DNA of 64,000 nucleotides from Ferrimonas gelatinilytica (lineage in GTDB: Bacteria; Pseudomonadota; Gammaproteobacteria; Enterobacterales; Shewanellaceae): NCBI RefSeq assembly GCF_039544205.1, contig NZ_BAABLF010000009.1, positions 49,655-113,654 of the forward strand. Direction: 5' to 3'. This document shows, piece after piece, positions 10,079 through 17,728 of this stretch (within the stretch, counting starts at the first letter, position 1; each line of letters opens with the position of its first letter). The notes below the pieces were generated by a model. It did not search any database and had not been told where the DNA came from. It worked only from the letters and a program-made list of their open reading frames with translations. Both the position numbers and the translations under genes were made by a program.

Positions 10079-10111
10079 CCAACTAAGTGAATTAAAGAGA
10101 GGACTGCCTTA

Positions 10112-10435
10112 ATGTTTATCGCAAATGCTTATGCCAGCACGGCACCGGCCGGAGACGCCTTTTCACCCCTGATCATGCTGGTGGTGTTTGGTCTGATCTT
10201 CTATTTCATGATCCTGCGCCCGCAGAACAAGCGGGTGAAGGAGCACAAGAGCCTGGTGGAGAGCCTCTCCAAGGGCGATGAGGTACTGACCTCCGGTGGC
10301 CTGGTGGGTAAAGTGGTTAAGGTTTCCGCCGATCACGACTACCTGGTGGTTGCGCTGAACGACAATAACGAAGTGACCATCAAGAAAGACTTTGTGAGTG
10401 CGGTGCTGCCAAAGGGCTCCATCCAGTCTCTGTAA
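10112..10435 (+). CDS. yajC: Sec translocon accessory subunit YajC
   Basis: Small single-span inner-membrane protein of the SecDF-YajC complex. The 107 residues contain one transmembrane helix (FSPLIMLVVFGLIFYFMILRP, about residues 20-40) followed by the typical QNKRVKEHKSLVESLSKGDEVLTSGGLVGKV domain. It is 33 bp after tgt and upstream of secD in the conserved order. GAGAGG precedes the ATG. Confidence 0.96.
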   Translation: MFIANAYASTAPAGDAFSPLIMLVVFGLIFYFMILRPQNKRVKEHKSLVESLSKGDEVLTSGGLVGKVVKVSADHDYLVVALNDNNEVTIKKDFVSAVLPKGSIQSL

Positions 10436-10443
10436 GCGATGTA

Positions 10444-10474
10444 GCCGCCGACCCCAGGTCGGCGGCGTAGTTTT
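10444..10474 (+). terminator. Hairpin between yajC and secD
   Basis: A perfect 10-bp stem (GCCGCCGACC / GGTCGGCGGC) with a 3-nt loop is followed by GTAGTTTTA. The T-run is short and displaced, so this may be a weak terminator, an attenuator or an mRNA processing/stabilising hairpin that changes the yajC:secD ratio. It ends about 25 bp before the secD start. Confidence 0.6.
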
Positions 10475-10498
10475 ATCTATGTATTAGGGGACAACGGA

Positions 10499-12343
10499 GT
10501 GTTGAACAAATACCCGATGTGGAAGAACCTGATGGTGGTGCTGATCATCGCCATCGGGGCACTCTACGCCCTGCCCAATCTCTATGGAGAGGATCCGGCG
10601 TTGCAGATCTCTGCCACCCGGAACAGCGAGATCAACACCGCCACTTTGGCGACGGTGCGCTCCTCCCTCGAAGCGGCAGGTTTGAACAGTCAGCGTGTGG
10701 TGATGAAAGAGGGCCAGATCGAAGCCCGCTTCGCCAACACCGAAGACCAAAGCCGTGCACAGGATGTGGTGTCGAAGGCGTTGGGTAATGATTATATCGT
10801 CGCCATCAACCTGGCCCCGGCCCAGCCGGAATGGCTGGCCTCCATCGGCGGTAACCCGATGAAACTGGGCTTGGATCTGCGCGGCGGTGTCAACTTCCTG
10901 ATGGAAGTGGACATGAACGAAGCGATCCGCAAGCAGGAGGAGCAGATCGTCGCTGACTTCCGCTCCGACCTGCGGGAGCAGCGCCTGCGCTACTCCGGCG
11001 TCCGCATCGCCCCGGACGGGGTGGAGGTGCGCTTTCGGGATCCCCAGGTAGCCGAGGAAGCCCTGAACTACCTGCGCAATAAGAATCGCAACCTACTGTT
11101 CTCCAGCAAGGACAACAGCACCTTTGTGGCGGCGTTGAGCGAAGAGTATCTCCGGGAGATCAAGGAGTACGCCCTTAGCCAGAACATCACCATCCTCCGC
11201 AACCGGGTCAACGAGCTGGGTGTGGCGGAGCCGGTGGTTCAGCGCCAGGGCGCCGAGCGGATCACCGTGGAGCTGCCGGGCGTGCAGGATACGGCTCGCG
11301 CCAAGGAGATCCTGGGGGCCACTGCGACCCTGGAGTTCCGCATGGTCAGCGAAAACGCCGACCTGGGTGCTGCCATGCGTGGCCTGGTACCGCCAGGCAG
11401 CAAGTTGTATGAAGATCGCGATGGCCGGCCGGTACTGCTCGACAGCCAGGTTATCCTGACCGGCGACCACATCACCGGGGCTCAGTCCGGCTTCGATGAG
11501 AACGGCCGTCCGCAGGTGAGCATCAACCTGGATGCCGCCGGCGGTAACAAGATGGCGGACTGGACCCGGGATAAGGTCGGCAAAGGGATGGCTACCGTCT
11601 TTATCGAGTTTAAGGCGAAAGAGGAGCGCAATCCCGATGGCTCTCCGCAGTTTGATCGGCTCGAAGAGGTGATCAACGTCGCCACCATCCAGGCTCGCCT
11701 GGGCCGCAGCTTCCGCATCACCGGCCTGGACTCGCCAGCCGAGGCGCAGAATCTGGCGCTGCTGCTGCGTGCCGGTGCCCTGATCGCCCCGATCACCATT
11801 GTTCAGGAGCGTACCATCGGTCCCTCCCTGGGCCAGGAGAACGTGGATAACGGTATGGCGGCCCTGATCTGGGGCATGATCGCCGTGGTGGTCTTTATGG
11901 CCATCTACTACCGCAAGTTTGGTCTCATCGCCGTCGGTGCCCTGTGCGCCAACCTGGTGCTGATTGTCGGCGTGATGTCGATGATCCCCGGGGCGACCTT
12001 GACCATGCCGGGTATCGCGGGGATCGTACTCACCGTGGGGATGGCGGTCGATGGCAACGTATTGATCTTCGAACGGATACGTGAAGAGTTGCGGGGTGGG
12101 CGAAGCATTCAGCAGGCGATCAACGAGGGTTACGGCAACGCACTCTCCACCATTGCCGATGCCAACCTGACCACCTTCATCACCGCGCTGATCCTGTTTT
12201 CCGTCGGTACCGGGCCGGTTAAGGGCTTTGCCGTCACCCTGATGATCGGTATCGCCACCTCCATGTTCACTGCGATTGTTGCCAGTCGAGCCGTTGTTAA
12301 CGCGCTCTGGGGCGGTAAGCGATTGAAGAAGCTGGATATTTAA
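10499..12343 (+). CDS. secD: Protein translocase subunit SecD
   Basis: Uses the proton gradient to pull exported proteins through SecYEG and release them in the periplasm. The 614 residues (E. coli 615) show an N-terminal membrane helix, the large periplasmic P1 domain with LGLDLRGGVNFLMEVD, and five C-terminal helices including the conserved GIVLTVGMAVDGNVLIFERIRE. The start is GTG, fixed by the family N-terminus LNKYPMWK and by GGGGACAACGGA upstream. It is followed 11 bp later by secF. Confidence 0.97.
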   Translation: MLNKYPMWKNLMVVLIIAIGALYALPNLYGEDPALQISATRNSEINTATLATVRSSLEAAGLNSQRVVMKEGQIEARFANTEDQSRAQDVVSKALGNDYIVAINLAPAQPEWLASIGGNPMKLGLDLRGGVNFLMEVDMNEAIRKQEEQIVADFRSDLREQRLRYSGVRIAPDGVEVRFRDPQVAEEALNYLRNKNRNLLFSSKDNSTFVAALSEEYLREIKEYALSQNITILRNRVNELGVAEPVVQRQGAERITVELPGVQDTARAKEILGATATLEFRMVSENADLGAAMRGLVPPGSKLYEDRDGRPVLLDSQVILTGDHITGAQSGFDENGRPQVSINLDAAGGNKMADWTRDKVGKGMATVFIEFKAKEERNPDGSPQFDRLEEVINVATIQARLGRSFRITGLDSPAEAQNLALLLRAGALIAPITIVQERTIGPSLGQENVDNGMAALIWGMIAVVVFMAIYYRKFGLIAVGALCANLVLIVGVMSMIPGATLTMPGIAGIVLTVGMAVDGNVLIFERIREELRGGRSIQQAINEGYGNALSTIADANLTTFITALILFSVGTGPVKGFAVTLMIGIATSMFTAIVASRAVVNALWGGKRLKKLDI

Positions 12344-12354
12344 GGGGTATAACC

Positions 12355-13299
12355 ATGTTTCAGATCTTAGATATCAAAGGCACTGTCAACTTCCTCAAGC
12401 ACGGTAAAGCTGCGGTCATGCTCTCCGCTGTCCTGATCCTGGCTTCTCTGGTGAGCCTCGGGGTTCGCGGCATCAACTGGGGCCTGGATTTTACCGGCGG
12501 CACTGTGGTGGAGATCCATTACGCCGATGCGACTGTGCCCAGCGTGGTGCGAAAGGCGCTGGAAGCGGAAGGGATCGATGGGGCCGTGGTGCAGCAGTTT
12601 GGCAGCCCGCGGGACATTTTGGTTCGGGTTCCGCCCAAATCCGGTGAAGGCAATGCCCTGGTAGCCAGTGTGGAAGCGGGGGCCAAGGCCGCCGGTGACA
12701 ACGCCGTGGTCAAACGGGTGGAGTTTGTTGGCCCGCAGGTTGGACAGGAGCTGGTGGAGCAGGGTGGCCTGGCGGTGATCGCGGCGATCATCTGTATCCT
12801 CATCTACGTGGCGTTTCGCTTCGAGTGGCGCCTTGCCGCCGGCTCTGTGGTTGCCCTGGTGCATGACGTCATCATCACCATGGGGGTGTTCTCGGCACTG
12901 CAGCTGGAGTTTGACCTGACCGTACTGGCCGCTTTGCTGGCGGTAGTGGGTTACTCCCTGAACGACACCATCGTGGTGTTTGACCGGGTGAGGGAAAATT
13001 TCATCAAGATGCGCAAAGGGACTCCGGAGCACATCGTCAACACCTCGGTGACCCAGACCATGAGTCGCACCATCATCACCACCGGGACCACCCTGTTTGT
13101 GGTGATCGCGCTGTTTGCCCTTGGGGGCAGCATGATCCACGGTTTTGCCACGGCGCTGTTGCTCGGGATCGGTGTGGGGACCTACTCCTCCATCTACGTC
13201 GCCAGTTACACCTCCATTGCCCTTGGGATCACCAAGGAGCATATGATGCCGGTGGTGATTGAGAAGGAGGGCGCGGATCAGGACCCCTTGATCCCCTGA
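12355..13299 (+). CDS. secF: Protein translocase subunit SecF
   Basis: Partner of SecD in the same complex. The 314 residues (E. coli 323) contain GLDFTGGTVVEI after the first helix and the conserved VVGYSLNDTIVVFDRVREN in the C-terminal helix bundle, which mirrors the SecD motif. AAGGGGTATAACC precedes the ATG, and a strong terminator follows. Confidence 0.97.
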   Translation: MFQILDIKGTVNFLKHGKAAVMLSAVLILASLVSLGVRGINWGLDFTGGTVVEIHYADATVPSVVRKALEAEGIDGAVVQQFGSPRDILVRVPPKSGEGNALVASVEAGAKAAGDNAVVKRVEFVGPQVGQELVEQGGLAVIAAIICILIYVAFRFEWRLAAGSVVALVHDVIITMGVFSALQLEFDLTVLAALLAVVGYSLNDTIVVFDRVRENFIKMRKGTPEHIVNTSVTQTMSRTIITTGTTLFVVIALFALGGSMIHGFATALLLGIGVGTYSSIYVASYTSIALGITKEHMMPVVIEKEGADQDPLIP

Positions 13300-13320
13300 A
13301 CGTCCCAAGTAAACTTGACA

Positions 13321-13345
13321 AGCCACCCCTCGGGGTGGCTTTTTG
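13321..13345 (+). terminator. Rho-independent terminator after secF
   Basis: Stem AGCCACCCC / GGGGTGGCT with a 2-nt apex (effectively a 4-nt loop) followed by TTTTTG. It closes the tgt-yajC-secDF transcript. Confidence 0.9.
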
Positions 13346-13438
13346 TTATCAGGTCGAAAGCGGGCCGGATGGATCCGGCGTAGACTTAGCGAAGCAGGGT
13401 GTGAGCCTGTATCCATGAAGACGAGGAGGATGTTCGAC

Positions 13439-13747
13439 ATGGATAGTTTTATCGAGTTATATCGAGCCAATAACGTGCTGGAAGCCAATGCCATCAAGGG
13501 GGCGCTGGAGCATCAGGGACTGATGGTGCGCCTGCTGGGCGAAGCGTTGGGCGGCGGTGCTGGTGAACTGCCGATGGAGACACAGGAGGTGCGTTTGCTG
13601 GTGGAGCGGTGCGCCTTGCCTCGGGCCCAGGAGCTGCTTGCGCATTACCAGCAAAGCCTGGTGCCCTGGCAGTGTGCCGACTGCGGCGAACAGAACGATG
13701 GCCATTTCGAAACCTGCTGGCGCTGCGGCGCGGTGCCCGAATCCTGA
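13439..13747 (+). CDS. DUF2007-type protein with C-terminal zinc ribbon
   Basis: 102 residues. The N-terminal part (MDSFIELYRANNVLEANAIK, then the EVRLLVERCALPRAQELL segment) fits the DUF2007 putative signal-transducing domain. The C-terminus is a compact zinc ribbon, WQCADCGEQN then FETCWRCGAVP, with four cysteines in two CxxC pairs, like RanBP2-type fingers. A longer frame exists upstream, but AGGAGG sits 9 nt before this ATG, which decides the start. The stop overlaps the next start by one base (TGATG), so the two proteins are translationally coupled. Precise function is unknown. Confidence 0.8.
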   Translation: MDSFIELYRANNVLEANAIKGALEHQGLMVRLLGEALGGGAGELPMETQEVRLLVERCALPRAQELLAHYQQSLVPWQCADCGEQNDGHFETCWRCGAVPES

Positions 13748-14685
13748 TGCGCTACTTTCCCCTTTTTCATGACACCCAGGATCTTAGAGTGCTTGTGGTC
13801 GGTGGCGGAGAGGTGGCGGCCCGCAAACTCAGCCTCTGGGCCCGAACCCAGGCGAGCCTCACGGTGATCTCTCCAACCCTGGTTCCGAGTATCCAGGCGC
13901 TGGTGGCCGAGGGGCGGGTAGTGCACCAGAATGGCTTCTTTCACCGGGAACTGCTGCGTGGCTTTGGCGGGGTCATCGCGGCGACCAATGACCCTCACCT
14001 GAACCGAGATGTTGCCCGGCAGGCAAGGGAGGCCGGTGCCTGGGTTAACGTGGTGGATGATCCGGCAGCGTGCAGTGTTATCACTCCGGCGCTGGTGGAT
14101 CGCAGCCCTATCCTGGTTGCCATCGGCAGCGAAGGCACCGCTCCGGTATTGGTCCGGATGTTGCGGGCCTGGCTGGAAAGTAGCTTGCCCCGCAGCCTTG
14201 GGCGACTGGCGCAGTTTATCGGTGGTGAGCGATTGCGGGTACAGAAGCAGCATGATGACCCCCGTGGTGTCTGGGAGCGCTTTCTCCAGGCCAACGGCCT
14301 GTCATGGCAAAGTGACAGTGTCGAACACTTGGCGGCGGCGGAGCGGGCCACGATTTCCGCCGGGAAACTCTACCTCATTGATCCGCAACAGCAGCCGGGT
14401 CTGCTGCCCATTGATGCCTTGCCGTTGCTGCAGCAGATCGATCGCCTGCTCTTTATCCGGCGGCCGGATGCACAGTTACGGGACTACTGTCGCCGTGATG
14501 CCAGTGAGCACCAGGTCAGTTTGGCCCAGGTTGCCGAGGTGCGTCGTTGGCTGGCTGAAGGCGAAAAGCTTTTGTTGGTGGTAGGGGAAGCGGAAGGGGC
14601 GATCTGGCAGCGGGAGTTGAACAGCGTCTGCGTGGCGCGCTTCAGCAGCGGCCGGATGGAGCTTTTTGATGCCACTGTTGAATAG
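13747..14685 (+). CDS. Siroheme synthase-like protein (precorrin-2 dehydrogenase/ferrochelatase domain)
   Basis: 312 residues. The first 210 match the CysG N-terminal/Met8p-like bifunctional domain: MRYFPLFHDTQDLRVLVVGG with the NAD-binding GGGEVAARK, then INPs VNVVDDPAACSVITPALVDR carrying the catalytic Asp, and the dimerisation segment. It would oxidise precorrin-2 to sirohydrochlorin and insert iron. Instead of the full CysG methyltransferase half, residues about 225-312 hold a short, diverged stretch (GKLYLIDPQQQPGLL, ALPLLQQIDRLLF) that aligns by eye with the start of the SUMT domain but lacks its glycine-rich SAM-binding loop. The upstream methylation must therefore come from another enzyme. 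The start is the ATG overlapping the previous stop; a bidirectional terminator follows. Confidence 0.85.
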   Translation: MRYFPLFHDTQDLRVLVVGGGEVAARKLSLWARTQASLTVISPTLVPSIQALVAEGRVVHQNGFFHRELLRGFGGVIAATNDPHLNRDVARQAREAGAWVNVVDDPAACSVITPALVDRSPILVAIGSEGTAPVLVRMLRAWLESSLPRSLGRLAQFIGGERLRVQKQHDDPRGVWERFLQANGLSWQSDSVEHLAAAERATISAGKLYLIDPQQQPGLLPIDALPLLQQIDRLLFIRRPDAQLRDYCRRDASEHQVSLAQVAEVRRWLAEGEKLLLVVGEAEGAIWQRELNSVCVARFSSGRMELFDATVE

Positions 14686-14713
14686 CCCTGCCCAGCGCTG
14701 TCCACTAGCACAA

Positions 14714-14739
14714 AAAACGGGACCCCTAGGTCCCGTTTT
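14714..14739. terminator. Bidirectional terminator between siroheme gene and cstA
   Basis: AAAACGGGACC / GGTCCCGTTTT with a 4-nt loop reads as a terminator on both strands, fitting two convergent genes. Confidence 0.85.
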
Positions 14740-14756
14740 GCCGTTTAGGCCAAGCG

Positions 14757-16211
14757 TCAGGCTTGGGCATCCGCGGGTAGAGGTTGCTTGCCGAGGATGG
14801 CGACCACACTGAAGGCAACCACGAAGGCGGTGACCACACCGCAGGCGGTGGAGACGGCCATCGGCAGGCCGAAGCCCAGAGTGGCGTTGTTGAGGATGAA
14901 GGTGACCACCACGGAGGTCATGAACATCGCCGGCAGGGTGCAGATCCAGTGCAGTTTCTCTGCCCGGGCCAGGTAGGCCGCGGCGGTCCACAGCATCATT
15001 ACGGCGGTCAACTGGTTGGCAAAGCCGAAGTAGCGCCAGATCACGCCGAAGTCCACCTGGGTCAGGATACCGCCAACCAGGAACAGCGGGGCGGCGATGA
15101 TCAGACGGTTCTTGATCTTGACCTGATCCATATTGAAGTACTCGGCCAGGATGAGGCGGCTGGAGCGGAACGCGGTGTCACCGGAGGTGATGGGCAGGAT
15201 AACCACGCCGAGGAAGGCGATGATGCCACCGACCACACCCAGAAGGCCGAAGGAGGCGCTGTAAACCACGTTACCTGGGCCACCGTTGCTGACTGCTTCC
15301 GCCAGGGACTCCATGCTGCCGAAGTAGGAGAGGGCCAGGGCACACCAGATCAGGGCGATAACACCTTCACCGATCATGGCACCGTAGAAGACGAAGCGGC
15401 CGTTGTTCTCGTTTTCCATGCAGCGCGCCATCAGCGGTGACTGGGTGGCGTGGAAGCCGGAGATGGCACCGCAGGCGATGGTGATGAACAGTGCCGGCCA
15501 CAGGGGCATTTCGTTGGGGTTCAGGTTGCTGAACATGTCCGCCACCTCGTAGTTCCCCAGCAGGGTATGTTCGCTGGAGAGTACCAGAGCGGTGATCAGG
15601 CCAACAGACATGAAGATCAGCAGGGCACCGAAGAAGGGGTAGAAGCGGCCGATGATCTTGTCGACAGGAACGATGGTGGCGATCACGTAGTAGGTGAAGA
15701 TGATGCCGACCATGGTACCCAGAGTCACCGTCAGCTCTGACTGCTCGTTGATCAGGTTAGTCAGCATGCCCGCAGGCGCCGAAACGAACACCACGCCCAC
15801 CAGCAGCAGCAGCACAATGGCGAACAGGTTCATGAAGTGCTTGGCAGGGCGGCCGAGGTACTTTCCGACGATGCTGGGGACGGAGGCGCCGCCGTTGCGG
15901 ACGGAAAGCATACCGGAGAAGTAGTCATGCACTGCACCGGCAAAGATGCAGCCGATGATGATCCACAGCATGGCAGCGGGACCGTAGAGTGCCCCCATGA
16001 TGGGGCCGAAGATCGGACCTACGCCTGCGATGTTGAGAAGCTGAACCAGGTAGACCTTGTGCTTGGGCATGGGGACGTAGTCCACACCGTCCCCCTTGGT
16101 CATGGCCGGTGTTTGACGTTTTTCGTTAATGCCGAACACCTTCTCGACAAAGGCGCCGTAGATGAAGTAGCCGCCGATCAGCAGCGCAACGCAAAATAGG
16201 AACCAAAGCAT
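14757..16211 (-). CDS. cstA: CstA-family transporter (probable pyruvate or peptide uptake)
   Basis: Multi-span inner-membrane protein of the carbon-starvation CstA family, 484 residues, the short form (E. coli CstA and BtsT are about 700). Conserved family stretches include NIAGVGPIFGPIMGALYGP, GAVHDYFSGMLSVRNGG and GAISGFHATQSPLMARC. E. coli BtsT (YjiY), a member of this family, is a pyruvate/proton symporter controlled by BtsSR. Here a BtsS/BtsR pair is encoded about 1 kb upstream on the same strand, and three BtsR-like half-sites precede the gene. Pyruvate is therefore the most likely substrate, by inference. RBS: AAGGGAAGAG upstream of ATG. Confidence 0.9.
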   Translation of the reverse strand: MLWFLFCVALLIGGYFIYGAFVEKVFGINEKRQTPAMTKGDGVDYVPMPKHKVYLVQLLNIAGVGPIFGPIMGALYGPAAMLWIIIGCIFAGAVHDYFSGMLSVRNGGASVPSIVGKYLGRPAKHFMNLFAIVLLLLVGVVFVSAPAGMLTNLINEQSELTVTLGTMVGIIFTYYVIATIVPVDKIIGRFYPFFGALLIFMSVGLITALVLSSEHTLLGNYEVADMFSNLNPNEMPLWPALFITIACGAISGFHATQSPLMARCMENENNGRFVFYGAMIGEGVIALIWCALALSYFGSMESLAEAVSNGGPGNVVYSASFGLLGVVGGIIAFLGVVILPITSGDTAFRSSRLILAEYFNMDQVKIKNRLIIAAPLFLVGGILTQVDFGVIWRYFGFANQLTAVMMLWTAAAYLARAEKLHWICTLPAMFMTSVVVTFILNNATLGFGLPMAVSTACGVVTAFVVAFSVVAILGKQPLPADAQA

Positions 16212-16627
16212 GGATCACTCTTCCCTTTGAGAACGTAGATTGGAATCGATAGGTACGTGTTAGTGGCGGCATTGTAGCGGTGGAGGATGAGGGGGCATCG
16301 GAAGTTGCCTTAGCGGCTTTAGCGAAGGGGTAAGCGGTCGGCACAGAGGCTAAGCGGCGTCGAGTATGGAGCGTGCGGTTGTTGGCGAGAACGCGCCTGT
16401 TGCGCCGGTGTTGTTGGTCGGTTTTCTTGTTGTTGCCAGCTGCTTGCCCCCAGTTACTGGCTTTTGGTCTAGACCGGCGGAGAAATGACGATAGTGATGG
16501 CGCAGGGCACGTGCAAAACCTGACGGGCCTCAGAGCTAGGCCTTTGGGAAATTAATGGACCGATGGGTCGCCAAGGTAATGGGCCCTGCACCTTGATACA
16601 GAGGCCCATTTTGTCGTCAGCGAGCGC
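16212..16627 (-). other. Leader region of cstA
   Basis: About 415 bp without a convincing gene, holding the cstA control region. Besides the half-site array at 16310-16358 there is an 8-bp inverted repeat (AATGGGCC at 16578-16585, GGCCCATT at 16603-16610) just after the IHF-like gene. Its T-run is on the plus strand, so its value as a terminator for the minus-strand gene is doubtful. Short plus-strand frames here look accidental. Confidence 0.5.
16310..16358 (-). promoter_or_regulatory. Three BtsR-like half-sites upstream of cstA
   Basis: Read on the minus strand the sequence carries GCCGCTTA (16358-16351), ACCGCTTA (16338-16331) and GCCGCTAA (16317-16310), separated by 12 and 13 nt, so the repeats recur every 20-21 bp, two helical turns. 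The E. coli BtsR (YehT) operator, as I recall it, is two ACC(G/A)CT(C/T)A boxes 13 bp apart. The site lies about 100-150 bp before the cstA start and the gene pair btsSR lies close by. No binding data; the match is by eye. Confidence 0.6.
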
Positions 16628-16918
16628 TCACTCCTTTAAGGAGGCGACGCGCCCTTTGAGTTTTCCGCCAGCGGCAAAAGTCACCACGCGACGGGCGGAG
16701 ATCTGGTGTTCCTCGCCGGTCTTGGGGTTACGGCCTGGCCTGGCATTTTTCTCCCTTAGGTGGAAAACACCAAACCCGCTGAGTTTGACATCTTCACCGC
16801 GCTCCAGCGTTTGACGGATCTCTTCGAAGAAGCTGTCGACCAGCTCACGAGCGTCCGCCACCTTCATATGGCGCTGGTTGACCAAATGGTTGGTCAAATC
16901 GGCTTTGGTCAGAGACAT
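16628..16918 (-). CDS. ihfA: IHF alpha-subunit-like DNA-bending protein
   Basis: 96 residues, IHF/HU family. MSLTKADLTNHLV at the start, VKLSGFGVFHLREK and NARPGRNPKTGEE (the beta-arm with the intercalating proline) and ARRVVTF all follow IHF-alpha rather than HU. The ATG at 16918 is used because AGAGGT lies 6 nt upstream and the family begins there. In E. coli ihfA follows pheT; this copy stands alone between btsR and cstA, so it may be a second, diverged paralogue. IHF bends DNA at promoters and recombination sites. Confidence 0.85.
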   Translation of the reverse strand: MSLTKADLTNHLVNQRHMKVADARELVDSFFEEIRQTLERGEDVKLSGFGVFHLREKNARPGRNPKTGEEHQISARRVVTFAAGGKLKGRVASLKE

Positions 16919-17011
16919 GCCGTTACCTCTCAATACCTGCATTGAAACTGTGTCTGGGTGGGGCTTCGATACAGTGTAGTTTGCGCTGGTGGATGTGACT
17001 AAAAAATCACA

Positions 17012-17728
17012 CTATTGAAAACCAAATTGCTGCTTAATGGCTTTTAGGTAGCGTCGGCTTACTGCGATCGCCTGGCCGGACCGAGTGTGGATCTCTCCGC
17101 CACCCCCCTCTTGAAGCTCAATTTCAGCGATGCTGTCCGGGCTGACAAGGTATTGCCGGTGGCAGCGCATCAGCGGACTGCGCTGCTCCAGGGTTTTCAG
17201 GGTGAGGTGGGTGTGGAAGGTACCGGATCGGGTGGCGATATGGACACCCGAAAGATCGGAGAAGGCATACTCCACCTCATCGCAGGGAACGATCTTGAGG
17301 GTTTTGCCGCTGACACAGGGCAAGTGGGTCAAAACGCTCTCCATCAGCGGGGTTAGGTCTCGTGGCTGCTCCGCTTGTCGGACCCGATTCAGGGTTTTGG
17401 CCAGACGCTCGGGCGCCACGGGTTTGAGAAGGTAATCAAATGCGTTGTTTTCAAAGGCGCTGATGGCGTGCTCGTCGTAGGCGGTGACAAAGACCATGTA
17501 GGGCATGCGATCGCTGTCCAGCATGGCCAACATCTCTATCCCGGTGATCTTTGGCATCTGAATGTCCACAAACACCAGATCCGGCTGCAACTGATTGATC
17601 AGGGCCATCCCCTCGATGGCATTAGCGGCTTCACCGACAATCTTGATATCTTCGTGCGCCTCCAACAGACTGGCCATCTCGTCACGGGCCAGCAACTCAT
17701 CATCAATGATCAGGGTCTTTAAGCTCAT
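17012..17728 (-). CDS. btsR: LytTR-type response regulator BtsR
   Basis: 238 residues: a receiver domain (acidic pocket DDE at 9-11, phospho-acceptor Asp55 in FVDIQMPK, Lys in YLLKPV) followed by a LytTR DNA-binding domain (about 135-238, with LKTLEQRSPLMRCHRQYLV and AVSRRYLKAIKQ). The closest remembered relative is E. coli BtsR (YehT). It overlaps its histidine kinase gene by 4 bp. It would bind direct-repeat sites and activate a CstA-family transporter when external pyruvate is sensed. Confidence 0.92.
   Translation of the reverse strand: MSLKTLIIDDELLARDEMASLLEAHEDIKIVGEAANAIEGMALINQLQPDLVFVDIQMPKITGIEMLAMLDSDRMPYMVFVTAYDEHAISAFENNAFDYLLKPVAPERLAKTLNRVRQAEQPRDLTPLMESVLTHLPCVSGKTLKIVPCDEVEYAFSDLSGVHIATRSGTFHTHLTLKTLEQRSPLMRCHRQYLVSPDSIAEIELQEGGGGEIHTRSGQAIAVSRRYLKAIKQQFGFQ

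Noticed and set aside
16373..16555. Plus-strand frame upstream of cstA
   Set aside because: Lies in the cstA control region, Leu/Arg-rich composition, no ribosome site.
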